Notes: a model not told the origin generated them from the sequence alone. Positions 1-7,609 are shown, counted from the first letter of the stretch. The stretch is DNA of 15,843 nt from Oscillospiraceae bacterium (GCA_902798675.1 CADBXQ010000005.1:1-15843); one strand, 5' to 3'. Made by a program: numbers and translations.

Positions 1-208
1 ATTTCTTTTTTAGCAATATTAACATATGGTCTTTTGGACAATATATAACTAAGATGGCATATTTACATCAATATAAATATATTTTTAAACAACATCATTC
101 TAACTCATTATATGCAAAAAAACATCGCTATGTGAACAAAATATGCTCTTAGAATTTAATTTTAAAGCCTAATTTTTTTGAATATTTAATAGACTACATT
201 AGATATGC

Positions 209-222
209 AGTAAATATTTACT
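209..222. repeat. 14-base perfect palindrome, possible operator
   Basis: AGTAAATATTTACT is fully self-complementary and ends 20 bases before the asnB -35 box. The position fits an activator or repressor site for asnB. No regulator is identified, and AT-rich palindromes also arise by chance. Confidence 0.3.
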
Positions 223-242
223 AATTTTTAGCGTGAAATTGC

Positions 243-271
243 TTGAATATGTTTCATTTTTGTGATATACT
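243..271 (+). promoter_or_regulatory. asnB promoter, sigma-A type with extended -10
   Basis: TTGAAT (243-248), a 17-base spacer and TATACT (266-271) match the housekeeping consensus closely. A TG dinucleotide one base before the -10 (263-264) makes it an extended -10 element. Transcription should begin near 278, giving a short leader of about 36 bases before asnB. Confidence 0.7.
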
Positions 272-313
272 GTCCCAATACTATAGCAAAAACAGTTGAA
301 AAGAGGTTTCAAA

Positions 314-2149
314 ATGTGTGGTTTCGTTGGATTTTCCAATACCATCTCTCAAACTAAAGAAATTTTAGACAAAATGATGCAAACAATTATTCACAGAGGC
401 CCGGATTCAAGCGGCGAATATGTTGATGATGACATAGCTTTGGGCTTTAGGCGGCTTTCAATCATAGATCTTGAATTTGGCAACCAGCCTATGTTTAATG
501 AAGACAAGTCTTTGGTTTTGGTTTTTAATGGCGAAATATATAACTCAAAAGACTTGAAAAATGATCTGGCTCAAAAGGGTCACGTTTTTTCGAACAATTC
601 AGACAGCGAAGTTTTGCTTCACGCATATGAAGAATATGGATATGAATCGGTTAAAAAGCTGCGCGGAATGTTCGCATTTGTCATTTGGGACAAGGCGAGT
701 AAACGAATTTTTGGCGCAAGAGATATGTTTGGAATCAAGCCTTTAAACTATGCTAAAATGGGCAACAGCTTTATTTTTGGATCGGAAATTAAAAGCTTTT
801 TAAAACATCCCTCCTTTAAAAAAGAGCTAAACCGAAAAGCTTTGGAAAATTATTTGTCATTCCAATATTCTCCAGAATCTGAAACATTTTTTAAAGGGGT
901 ATATAAACTTCCGCCGGCTCATTATTTTGTGTATGAAAACGAAAAACTCAAAATCAAGCGCTACTGGATTGCAAAATTTGAAGAAAATTCAAAGAACGAG
1001 CTCAAAGATTGGGCAGACGAAATCCAGCGCGTTTTTGACGACTCAATTGAGGCTCATAAAATTTCAGATGTTGAAGTTGGGGCGTTTCTCTCGTCTGGAG
1101 TTGATTCAAGCTATGTTGCGTGCTCTGCAAATATCGATAAAACATTCACAGTCGGCTTTTCTCAACACAAATATAACGAAATCAAATATGCAACAGAACT
1201 TTCAAGATACATTGACGTTCAAAACATCACCAAAGTCATTTCGCCCGAAGAATTTTGGGGCGAGTTTGCTAAGATTCAATATCATATGGACGAGCCTTTA
1301 GCAGACCCTTCCGCGGTTGCTCTATACTTTGTGTGTAAACTGGCTTCACAGCATGTTAAAGTTGTTTTGTCGGGAGAGGGAGCAGACGAAATTTTTGGCG
1401 GATATAACGTATATCAAGACCCTGTCGAAAACGCCCAATACGAAAAAATCCCATATATAATCAGAAATCTCATAGCCAGATTTTTTTCCTTGTTTGGAGA
1501 AAGAAGGGGAATAAACTATTTGGTTCGCAGAGGGAAAAAAGTTGAGGATCGTTTTATTGGAAACGCATATATATTTACAAAGCGTGAACGTCAAAAAATT
1601 TTGAAAAATCCGCTAAATATTCCGCCTCCAACAAAAATTTGCCGGCCGTTTTATGAAGTTGTCAAAGGCAAAGACGACGTGACCAAGATGCAGTTTATAG
1701 ACCTCAATATGTGGATGGTTGGGGACATTTTGCTCAAAGCAGACAGGATGAGCATGGCAAATTCCCTTGAGCTTCGAGTTCCGTTTTTGGATCGAAAAGT
1801 TATTGAAGTTGCAAGACAAATCCCGCTCAAATTTAGGGTCACTCCCCAAAACACAAAACTTGCCCTCAGAGAAGCCGCTCAGAGGCGAATGCCAAGCCAG
1901 GTTGCAGACAAGAAAAAATTGGGGTTTCCGGTTCCAATTCGCATTTGGTTAAAAGACGATAAATACTTTTGCCTTGTCCGCGAAAAATTTCAATCAAAAA
2001 TTGCGGCGGAATTTTTCAATGTCAACAGGATTTTAAAACTGCTTGAGATCCACAAAAATGGCAAAAAAGACAATTCAAGAAAAATTTGGACCATATATAC
2101 ATTCATAGTTTGGTATGAACAATTTTTCGAAAATCAAAAAAATGTTTGA
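314..2149 (+). CDS. asnB: Asparagine synthase, glutamine-hydrolysing (AsnB)
   Basis: This cytosolic enzyme makes asparagine from aspartate, ATP and glutamine. The start is set at 314 because class II amidotransferases expose Cys2 as nucleophile after Met removal (Met-Cys-Gly-Phe), and AAGAGG (301-306) lies 7 bases upstream; a start at 296 would bury the cysteine. The 611-residue product has the N-terminal glutaminase domain, with R-G-P-D, R-R-L-S-I-I-D-L and N-G-E-I-Y-N at residues 72-77. The C-terminal synthetase domain carries the ATP pyrophosphatase loop S-S-G-V-D-S-S at 260-266. The length fits the longer Gram-positive AsnB/AsnO type rather than the 554-residue E. coli enzyme. It is monocistronic, with its own promoter and a terminator shared with the convergent groEL. 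The frame is intact and the usual catalytic motifs are present. Confidence 0.93.
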   Translation: MCGFVGFSNTISQTKEILDKMMQTIIHRGPDSSGEYVDDDIALGFRRLSIIDLEFGNQPMFNEDKSLVLVFNGEIYNSKDLKNDLAQKGHVFSNNSDSEVLLHAYEEYGYESVKKLRGMFAFVIWDKASKRIFGARDMFGIKPLNYAKMGNSFIFGSEIKSFLKHPSFKKELNRKALENYLSFQYSPESETFFKGVYKLPPAHYFVYENEKLKIKRYWIAKFEENSKNELKDWADEIQRVFDDSIEAHKISDVEVGAFLSSGVDSSYVACSANIDKTFTVGFSQHKYNEIKYATELSRYIDVQNITKVISPEEFWGEFAKIQYHMDEPLADPSAVALYFVCKLASQHVKVVLSGEGADEIFGGYNVYQDPVENAQYEKIPYIIRNLIARFFSLFGERRGINYLVRRGKKVEDRFIGNAYIFTKRERQKILKNPLNIPPPTKICRPFYEVVKGKDDVTKMQFIDLNMWMVGDILLKADRMSMANSLELRVPFLDRKVIEVARQIPLKFRVTPQNTKLALREAAQRRMPSQVADKKKLGFPVPIRIWLKDDKYFCLVREKFQSKIAAEFFNVNRILKLLEIHKNGKKDNSRKIWTIYTFIVWYEQFFENQKNV

Positions 2150-2175
2150 GCCTTGATTTATTTTATATTATCCAT

Positions 2176-2216
2176 AAAAAAGCGACCTGCTTCAAATTCG
2201 AGCAGGTTGCTTTTTA
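2176..2216. terminator. Bidirectional terminator between asnB and groEL
   Basis: A stem of about 14 bp (2177-2190 with 2202-2215, one G-T pair) encloses an 11-base loop. It is flanked by an A run on the left and a T run on the right, so it can act as a rho-independent terminator on both strands. It ends asnB on the plus strand and groES-groEL on the minus strand. Confidence 0.85.
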
Positions 2217-2234
2217 TTTCGTGTTTTTTTATTA

Positions 2235-3820
2235 TTAATACATTCCAGCAGGAGCGGCAGGAGCAGGCGGATTCTCTTCAGGAATGTCTGTCACCAAGCT
2301 CTCGGTTGTTAAAACCATCGAAGCAACTGAGGAGGCGTTTTGCAAAGCGCTTCTTGTCACCTTAGCAGGATCAACAATTCCAGCCGACAACATGTCTTTA
2401 TATTGCTTTAATGTCACATCAAATCCATAATTTGAGTCGTTTTTCGAGATCAATTCGTTTATTATCACAGACCCTTCCAAGCCGGCGTTTGCAGCAATCT
2501 GGCGAACAGGTTCTTCCAGGGCCTTTAAGATTATCGCTATTCCGGTTTTTTCATCGGGATCTTTAACTTCCTCAAGAAGCTTTTTAACCGCCGGCATAGC
2601 AGCAATCAAAGCAGTTCCGCCGCCAGCAACAATTCCTTCTTCAACAGCAGCTTTTTTTTTTTTTCAACTTCCGCTGCGGCTCCAACTTTAATAACAGCAA
2701 CTCCGCCTGAAAGTTTTGCTAAACGCTCTTGCAATTTTTCACGATCAAAATCAGAGGTTGTTTTTTCAATTTGCGCGCGAATTTGGTGTATTCTAGATTT
2801 AATGTCTTCAGATTTTCCGCCGCCATCGACAATTGTTGTGTTTTCTTTGTCAACTTTAACTTGATGAGCTGTTCCGAGCATGTCGAGAGTTGCATCCTTT
2901 AGCTCAATTCCAACGTCACCAGAAACAACAGTTGCGCCGGTCAAAATTGCGATGTCTTGAAGCATTTCCTTGCGACGATCGCCAAATCCAGGAGCTTTAA
3001 CGCCAACAACTGTGAATGTTCCTCTCAGGCGATTCAAAATCAAGGTTGTTAATGCTTCGCCTTCAATATCCTCGGCAATAATCAACAATTTCTTGCCAGA
3101 CTGGACAATTTGCTCCAAAAGAGGAAGCAAATCTTTAATAACAGAAATTTTCTTATCAGTCACTAAAATATATGCATCATCTAAAACAGCCTCCATTTTG
3201 TCTGAATCCGTGCAAAAATATGGAGTGATATATCCGCGATCAAACTGCATTCCCTCAACAACTTCGCTATATGTTTCAGCCGTTTTAGATTCTTCAATCG
3301 TTATGACTCCGTCCGAGGTGACTTTTTCCATGGCCTGGGCAATCAATTCTCCAACCTCAGCGTCATCCGAAGAAACCGTTGCAACTCGAGCGATGTCTTT
3401 TGTCCCTGAAACCATTTTAGCATTGGCTTTTATAGACTCAACAGCCGAATTAACAGCTTTTTGCATTCCGCGCTTAATCGCCATTGGATTTGCGCCAGCA
3501 GCAACATTTTTCATTCCTTCACGAACCAAAGCTTGCGCAAGCAAAGTCGCAGTTGTTGTTCCGTCTCCCGCAGCATCATTCGTTTTAACAGCAACCTCTT
3601 TAACAAGCTGGGTTCCCATGTTTTCAAATTCATCTTCAAGTTCGATTTCTTTAGCAATCGTGACTCCGTCGTTGGTGATGAGCGGAGCGCCGAATTTTTT
3701 ATCTAAAACAACATTTCTTCCCTTAGGGCCAAGCGTTATTTTAACAGTGTCTGCGAGTTTATCTATTCCAGCTTGCAAAGCTTTTCTGGCTTCTTCGCCA
3801 TATATTATTTTTTTAGCCAT
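2235..3820 (-). pseudogene. groL: 60 kDa chaperonin GroEL, frameshifted with internal deletion
   Basis: GroEL forms the double-ring ATP-driven folding chamber. The start at 3820 (Met-Ala-Lys-Lys) follows GGAGGT (minus strand, 3836-3831). The first about 386 residues are canonical, including the A-G-D-G-T-T-T-A ATP loop, and stop in a run of 13 A at 2664-2652. Reading on in this frame gives a false tail ending at 2606. The true C-terminal part resumes in another frame with A-A-V-E-E-G, then G-G-G-T-A-L, and ends at 2235 with a P-A-P-A-A-P-A-G-M-Y tail. Normally 16 residues separate E-V-E from A-A-V-E-E-G; here only 11 bases do, so about 37 nt are missing. The lost segment includes the R-V-E-D-A-L motif with the hydrolytic aspartate (E. 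coli D398). Both halves otherwise look well conserved, so the lesion is very recent or is a sequencing or assembly error. Confidence 0.85.
2652..2664. repeat. 13-base homopolymer (T on plus, A in groEL sense) at the groEL lesion
   Basis: Thirteen identical bases lie exactly where the groEL frame breaks. The run is prone to polymerase slippage, transcriptional slippage and read errors. One extra or two fewer A would rejoin the two frames but would not restore the missing residues. Confidence 0.95.
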
Positions 3821-3875
3821 ATTAATAAAAACCTCCAAATATATAACTATAATCTAAAAATTTCATATCTTTTTA

Positions 3876-4160
3876 TTAGTCTACAATTGCCAAAACGTCA
3901 GATTGGCGCAATATTGTGTATTCTTCGTCATCAATCTTAACTTCTGTTCCAGAATATTTCGACGTCAAAACTTTGTCACCAACTTTGAGCTGCATTTTAA
4001 CCTCTTTTCCATCCACAATTCCGCCAGGCCCAACAGCAACAATTTCCGCGATTTCAGGCTTTTCCTTCGCGCTCCCAGCAAGAATTATCCCGCTTTTAGT
4101 TGTCTCCTCGGCTTCCTGCATTTTAATTACTACCCTGTCTGCCAAAGGCTTGATTTTCAT
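3876..4160 (-). CDS. groS: 10 kDa co-chaperonin GroES
   Basis: GroES caps the GroEL ring during substrate folding in the cytosol. The start at 4160 (Met-Lys-Ile-Lys-Pro-Leu) is chosen by homology and by GGAGGAA (minus strand, 4173-4167) 6 bases upstream; the in-frame ATG five codons earlier overlaps that site. The 94-residue product is normal family length. The mobile loop, with E-T-T-K-S-G-I-I-L followed by A-G-S-A-K-E-K, is intact and holds the hydrophobic tripeptide that docks on GroEL. The acidic roof loop and the C-terminal D-V-L-A-I-V-D are also normal. It is the first gene of a two-gene operon, 55 bases ahead of groEL, under CIRCE control. It looks fully functional, in contrast to its broken partner. 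Confidence 0.95.
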   Translation of the reverse strand: MKIKPLADRVVIKMQEAEETTKSGIILAGSAKEKPEIAEIVAVGPGGIVDGKEVKMQLKVGDKVLTSKYSGTEVKIDDEEYTILRQSDVLAIVD

Positions 4161-4200
4161 ATAAAGTTCCTCCATCCATTTGTTTAGTATACTTTTAAAT

Positions 4201-4227
4201 TTAGCACTCTCTCGTTTAGAATGCTAA
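4201..4227. promoter_or_regulatory. CIRCE operator (HrcA binding site)
   Basis: TTAGCACTC, a 9-base spacer and GAATGCTAA match the consensus TTAGCACTC-N9-GAGTGCTAA with one mismatch, in the right arm at 4221. It lies just downstream of the predicted groES transcription start, the usual place for HrcA repression of class I heat-shock operons in Bacillota. Confidence 0.93.
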
Positions 4228-4237
4228 ACTGATTCAT

Positions 4238-4265
4238 ATTATACTACATTAAAAAAAAAAGTCAA
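4238..4265 (-). promoter_or_regulatory. groES-groEL promoter, sigma-A type
   Basis: On the minus strand TTGACT (4265-4260), a 16-base spacer rich in T, and a perfect TATAAT (4243-4238) form a strong promoter. The predicted start near 4231 places the CIRCE element at the beginning of the transcript. Confidence 0.82.
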
Positions 4266-4311
4266 GTGAAAAAATTAAAAAAATTATTTTATTTATTTTT
4301 TTCACAAAAGG

Positions 4312-4320
4312 TGTTGATAA
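4312..4320 (-). promoter_or_regulatory. DnaA-box-like site upstream of dnaA
   Basis: TTATCAACA on the minus strand differs from TTATCCACA at one position. A second copy lies in the dnaA-dnaN spacer (6161-6153). A single site here may belong to an upstream half-origin or an autoregulatory element. Confidence 0.4.
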
Positions 4321-4477
4321 CGTTTGCCTACCGCTTGTTGTGGGAAGCTTAAAAACCCCTTTCGCTTTAGGAAGGTTTAATATTACAGTTGGTTGTGAGC
4401 CGGCGGCGCTTGGGCAGCTTTTGAATTGCTTTTTTGGGGACGCGATCCAGGCCATGAAAAATTATCTTAAATCTTAA
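4316..4477 (+). other. GC-richer codon-like patch, possible gene remnant
   Basis: Inside the 480-base groES-dnaA spacer, one plus-strand frame stays open for 53 codons to a TAA at 4475-4477. It reads like a protein C-terminus, with L-P-L-V-V-G-S-L-K-T-P-F early and A-M-K-N-Y-L-K-S at the end. Base composition here is near half GC by eye, against about a quarter on both sides. No start codon with a ribosome site precedes it; the frame runs back into A/T-rich sequence. The overlapping minus-strand frame (4455-4249) has no ribosome site and a low-complexity end. I do not recognise a family. It could be a decayed gene end, a structured RNA, or part of the upstream origin. Confidence 0.25.
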
Positions 4478-4632
4478 ACAAAACGCCCGGATATTTTAAG
4501 TGAAAAATTTTATTGAAACAAATATAACCCAATAAAACAATACACACCCCGCAAGTCTCAACATTTTTCACTTGCTTTGTCACACAAATTGCGCACCTGC
4601 ACAAAGGATTTTAACAAATTCAATCATTTCAC

Positions 4633-4661
4633 TTGAAAACCTTAAAATTAAATGATATAAT
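4633..4661 (+). promoter_or_regulatory. dnaA promoter, sigma-A type with extended -10
   Basis: TTGAAA (4633-4638), a 17-base spacer and perfect TATAAT (4656-4661), with TG at 4653-4654 as an extended -10. Predicted start near 4668, about 40 bases before the dnaA ATG. Confidence 0.8.
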
Positions 4662-4707
4662 GATGTAATCTGATTTAACACAAAAAAGGGAGGATATATT
4701 AAAAAAT

Positions 4708-6045
4708 ATGACAAATTTTTCTAATGTTGTGGATGTGGTTAAATCAAGCCTTGAAAGCGAGCTATCTCCAACAGCATATAATCTTTGGATCGCTCCTTTA
4801 AAGGCAATTGAGCTTCGAAATTCTGAGGTTGTCCTTTCTTTAAACAATGAATTTCAAAAAAACATCATCATGACTAAATACAGCCGCGCTTTATGTCGAG
4901 AATTTAAAGACATTTTAGGTTTTGACGTTAAAATAACAATCATTGTTGAAGAAGCCCAAAACCAACAATCCGATCAAGACAAGGAAAACAACTCAATTTT
5001 TCCCCCAAACTTGGATGATATATACACAAATGCCGAATCTCAATATACATTCGACACCTTTATCGTTGGCAGCACCAACACTTTTGCATATGCAGCCTGC
5101 AAGGCGGTCGCCCAAAATCAAACCGGTGCATATAACCCTTTGTTTATATATGGCCCGAGCGGAATGGGAAAAACCCACCTGTTGCTTGCTATAAAACACG
5201 AAGTAAATAAAAACACTCCTGCTTTAAACATAGTATACATAAACGGAGAAGCGTTTACTAATGAATTTATAACAGCAATTGAGCAAGAAACAACCCGAGA
5301 GTTTCACGAAAAATATAGAAACGTTGATTATTTATTGATGGATGACATCCAATTTTTGGCTGGGAAAACCCAGACTCAGGAGGAATTTTTTTACACATTC
5401 AACGAGCTACACCAAATTGGAAAGCAAATTGTTTTGACCTCAGACCGACCTCCAAAAGAAATTAAAACCCTTGAAGACAGGCTCAGAACAAGATTTGAAT
5501 GGGGGCTTTTGGCAGATATCGCGCCTTCAGACTTTGAAACACGCGTTGCAATAATCCGGCGCAAAGCTCAAATACTAAACATTAAAATTCCCGACGACGT
5601 TGTTAAATATATCGCTAAAAATTTAAAAAACAACATCCGACAACTTGAAGGCGCTGTTAAAAAAATGAAAGCATATAAACTCCTCGCAAACTCTTCGCCC
5701 TCAATCAACATGGCCCACTCCATAATCCGAGATATATTAAATGATGATCAGCCAACCCCCGTCACCATAGAAAAAATCATAAGCGAAGTCAGCAAAACTT
5801 TTGGGGTTTCAGAAAGTGACATCAGATCAACCAAAAGACAATCTCAAATCGCCAAAGCAAGACATGTTGCAATTTTTGTTGTCAGGGAAATAACCCAAGC
5901 CCCATATGAAGAAATCGGAAAGGAGTTTTCAAACCGAGACCACTCAACAATAACATATTCGCTAAAGCAAGTTGAAAGCATAATGAAAAAGGATTCTAAA
6001 CAAAAAGAAATTATTGAAGACATAATTAAAAATATAAGGGACTGA
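4708..6045 (+). CDS. dnaA: Chromosomal replication initiator DnaA
   Basis: DnaA binds origin boxes, oligomerises with ATP and melts the origin to load the replicative helicase. The 445-residue product has the N-terminal interaction domain (about 1-80), a short linker (about 84-105), and an AAA+ module with Walker A G-P-S-G-M-G-K-T at 149-156, Walker B L-L-M-D-D-I-Q-F-L at 209-217 and the R-L-R-T-R-F-E-W region. The C-terminal helix-turn-helix carries the signature F-S-N-R-D-H-S-T-I-T-Y-S at 407-418, with the base-reading R-D-H-S-T residues unchanged. The ribosome site GGGAGG (4688-4693) sits 14 bases from the ATG, somewhat far. A terminator overlaps its stop codon, so dnaN is probably transcribed mainly from its own promoter across the origin. 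Confidence 0.97.
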   Translation: MTNFSNVVDVVKSSLESELSPTAYNLWIAPLKAIELRNSEVVLSLNNEFQKNIIMTKYSRALCREFKDILGFDVKITIIVEEAQNQQSDQDKENNSIFPPNLDDIYTNAESQYTFDTFIVGSTNTFAYAACKAVAQNQTGAYNPLFIYGPSGMGKTHLLLAIKHEVNKNTPALNIVYINGEAFTNEFITAIEQETTREFHEKYRNVDYLLMDDIQFLAGKTQTQEEFFYTFNELHQIGKQIVLTSDRPPKEIKTLEDRLRTRFEWGLLADIAPSDFETRVAIIRRKAQILNIKIPDDVVKYIAKNLKNNIRQLEGAVKKMKAYKLLANSSPSINMAHSIIRDILNDDQPTPVTIEKIISEVSKTFGVSESDIRSTKRQSQIAKARHVAIFVVREITQAPYEEIGKEFSNRDHSTITYSLKQVESIMKKDSKQKEIIEDIIKNIRD

Positions 6046-6062
6046 TTCTCCCTTTATTTTTT
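6036..6062 (+). terminator. Likely dnaA terminator overlapping its stop codon
   Basis: AAGGGA (6036-6041) and TCCCTT (6049-6054) can form a 6-bp stem with a 7-base loop, followed by TATTTTTT. The dnaA TGA (6043-6045) lies in the loop. The stem is short, so termination may be partial. Confidence 0.55.
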
Positions 6063-6332
6063 GAAAATTAAAATTTTTCAACAAAGTTTTTAACGCTTGT
6101 TTTTCATATCACCACGGAATTGAGCAAAGTTTTTAACATTTGGTTTTTAAAATGTTGATAAAGTAAAATGTTTATAAGTTGAAAAAAATAATTCTTGCAT
6201 AAAGTTTTTCTGGTTTTCAACTAAAGTTTTCAACAGTTTCAACAACGTTTTCAACATTTTAACTTAGGTTAAATAGTTTTCAACAATCTTAACAAGTTTT
6301 AAACAAGCCATGTTAAAAAAATATGTTTGAAA

Positions 6333-6347
6333 AAGCCCGTGAGGCTT
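6333..6347 (+). other. Short hairpin in the origin
   Basis: AAGCC and GGCTT form a 5-bp stem with a 5-base loop. A T run follows four bases later, so this could be a second weak terminator after dnaA or an origin structure. Confidence 0.25.
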
Positions 6348-6368
6348 GGGATTTTTGAGTTTTCCCGG

Positions 6369-6450
6369 TTTTCAACGCCCTCTACTATGACTACTAAAAA
6401 ATATTATATTTATTTATCATATATAAAGGCAATTATTTAAATCAATTATG
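6369..6450 (+). other. Basal unwinding system: DnaA box, GC step, DnaA-trio, AT-rich DUE
   Basis: In order on the plus strand: a box-like TTTTCAACG (6369-6377), CCC, then CTACTATGACTACTA (6382-6396), which is four CTA triplets with one TGA interruption. The complementary strand therefore shows the 3'-GAT-5' repeat known as the DnaA-trio, the single-strand-binding site for DnaA described in Bacillus subtilis. An almost pure A/T stretch (6397-6424) follows, the expected melting site. Confidence 0.72.
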
Positions 6451-6467
6451 GTTAGGAGACATATTTT

Positions 6468-7577
6468 ATGATTTTTTCTTGTTCACTAAACAACTTAAGC
6501 GCTCTTGTTACAAACGCATCACTTGCAATATCCGCAAGAGCCAACGCCATTCCCGCGCTTGAAGGCTTGCTGCTGGAATGCAGCGGTAATCAATTAAAAA
6601 TAACAGGCTATGATCTGGATATTGGCATATTTAGCTGTTTGGAAGTTGAAGGGAAAGAAGATGGGGCCGCTATTTTAAATTCTCAACTTTTAAAGGAAAT
6701 GCTAAAAAAAATGGCGGGACCAACGGTTAATATATCAACAGATGAAAAATTTATGACAACAATCAGCGATAGCGAAACTGAATATAAAATTATTGGACTG
6801 GATCCGGCTGAATATCCCAAAATTCCACAAGTTGGAGTAAACCAGTCTTTAACAGTTAAAGATAATGTTCTAAAAAGCATGATTCAAAAGACTCTATTTG
6901 CAGTTTCACAACTATCAACACAAAACCCGATATTATGTGGGTCTATGTTTAAAATCAAAGACGGCTCTTTAAACATTGTTTCTGTTTATGGATATAGAGT
7001 TGCTCTGAGCCGAAAAAAAATAGAAACCGATTTAAAAGACTTAAGCTTCGTTGTTCCGAGCAAAACTTTAAGCGAGATATGCAAGCTTTTAAAAGATGGC
7101 GATGAGGCGCAAACAACAATTGAAATCAGCTCAAACCATGCCGTTTTTAAAATTGGCGAATATTTTATCATAACCAGGCTTCTTGAAGGGTCGTTTATTG
7201 ACTATGAAGCAGCAATTCCTCAAAAAAGCTCAACAACAATTATCGCAAATCCCAAGGATATGGCGCAGAGAATTGAGCGAGTTTCGATAATGGTGACTAA
7301 TCGGATCAGTGTTGTCATGAAAGTTGATGATTCAAAGGTGTTTTTGAGGTGTGAGAGCAGCTTGGGACGGGTTAATGACAAGTTTTTGGTTGAAATGACC
7401 GGAAATTCAATTGAAAAAATTGCGTTTAATAATAAATATATGCTGGACGCGCTGAAGCATTGTGAATGCGAACAGATTAAAATTAATATGGACGGGCCTG
7501 TTATGCCGATAAAAATTGAGCCAACTGATGGTGATGAATTTTTATATTTGGTTTTGCCTGTCAGATTAAAATCCTAG
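6468..7577 (+). CDS. dnaN: DNA polymerase III beta subunit (sliding clamp)
   Basis: The clamp encircles DNA as a dimer and tethers the replicative polymerase and many repair factors. The 369-residue product has the normal length for three clamp repeats of about 120 residues each. Recognisable segments are the N-terminal A-R-A-N-A-I-P-A-L-E-G-L strand, L-D-P-A-E-Y-P-K-I-P before the second repeat, and the C-terminal L-V-L-P-V-R-L, which forms part of the peptide-binding groove. AGGAG (6454-6458) lies 9 bases before the ATG. It directly follows the origin and begins a run through the S4 gene, recF and remB. Confidence 0.96.
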   Translation: MIFSCSLNNLSALVTNASLAISARANAIPALEGLLLECSGNQLKITGYDLDIGIFSCLEVEGKEDGAAILNSQLLKEMLKKMAGPTVNISTDEKFMTTISDSETEYKIIGLDPAEYPKIPQVGVNQSLTVKDNVLKSMIQKTLFAVSQLSTQNPILCGSMFKIKDGSLNIVSVYGYRVALSRKKIETDLKDLSFVVPSKTLSEICKLLKDGDEAQTTIEISSNHAVFKIGEYFIITRLLEGSFIDYEAAIPQKSSTTIIANPKDMAQRIERVSIMVTNRISVVMKVDDSKVFLRCESSLGRVNDKFLVEMTGNSIEKIAFNNKYMLDALKHCECEQIKINMDGPVMPIKIEPTDGDEFLYLVLPVRLKS

Positions 7578-7609
7578 ATTCAAAGGTTTTAAAATAGCGA
7601 GGGAGAGAA

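Larger units (their letters stand above)
1..295. other. AT-rich non-coding leader upstream of asnB
   Basis: No convincing coding frame, tRNA or rRNA is visible in this very AT-rich stretch. It holds the asnB promoter at its right end and a perfect 14-base palindrome at 209-222 (both listed separately). No upstream gene tail could be recognised. Confidence 0.6.
6046..6467. other. Probable oriC between dnaA and dnaN
   Basis: This 422-base gene-free spacer is packed with a repeated nonamer. TTTTCAAC cores start at 6075, 6214, 6227, 6248, 6277 and 6369 on the plus strand, and one lies at 6185-6177 on the minus strand. TTTTTAAC cores start at 6087 and 6130, with one at 6319-6311 on the minus strand. 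Near relatives are GTTTCAACA (6236), ATCTTAACA (6286), TTTTAAACA (6297) and a minus-strand TTATCAACA (6161-6153). CAAAGTTTTTAAC occurs twice (6082-6094 and 6125-6137). The array ends in a GC-rich step, a CTA-repeat and an AT-rich region before dnaN. Gene context and layout match the dnaA-dnaN origins of Bacillota. No perfect TTATCCACA is present. Confidence 0.85.

Noticed and set aside
2970..3857. Long plus-strand open frame (295 codons) across groEL
   Set aside because: It lies antisense to a canonical GroEL coding frame, has no recognisable motifs, and is a shadow of the codon pattern on the other strand.
4249..4455. 68-codon minus-strand frame in the groES-dnaA spacer
   Set aside because: No ribosome site, ends in poly-Phe and Lys low complexity over the groES promoter; the plus-strand frame over the same patch looks more protein-like.
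6046..6467. CRISPR-like array from the repeated TTTTCAAC units in the dnaA-dnaN spacer
   Set aside because: Repeats are 8-9 bases with irregular spacing and mixed orientation; gene context and the DnaA-trio identify an origin instead.
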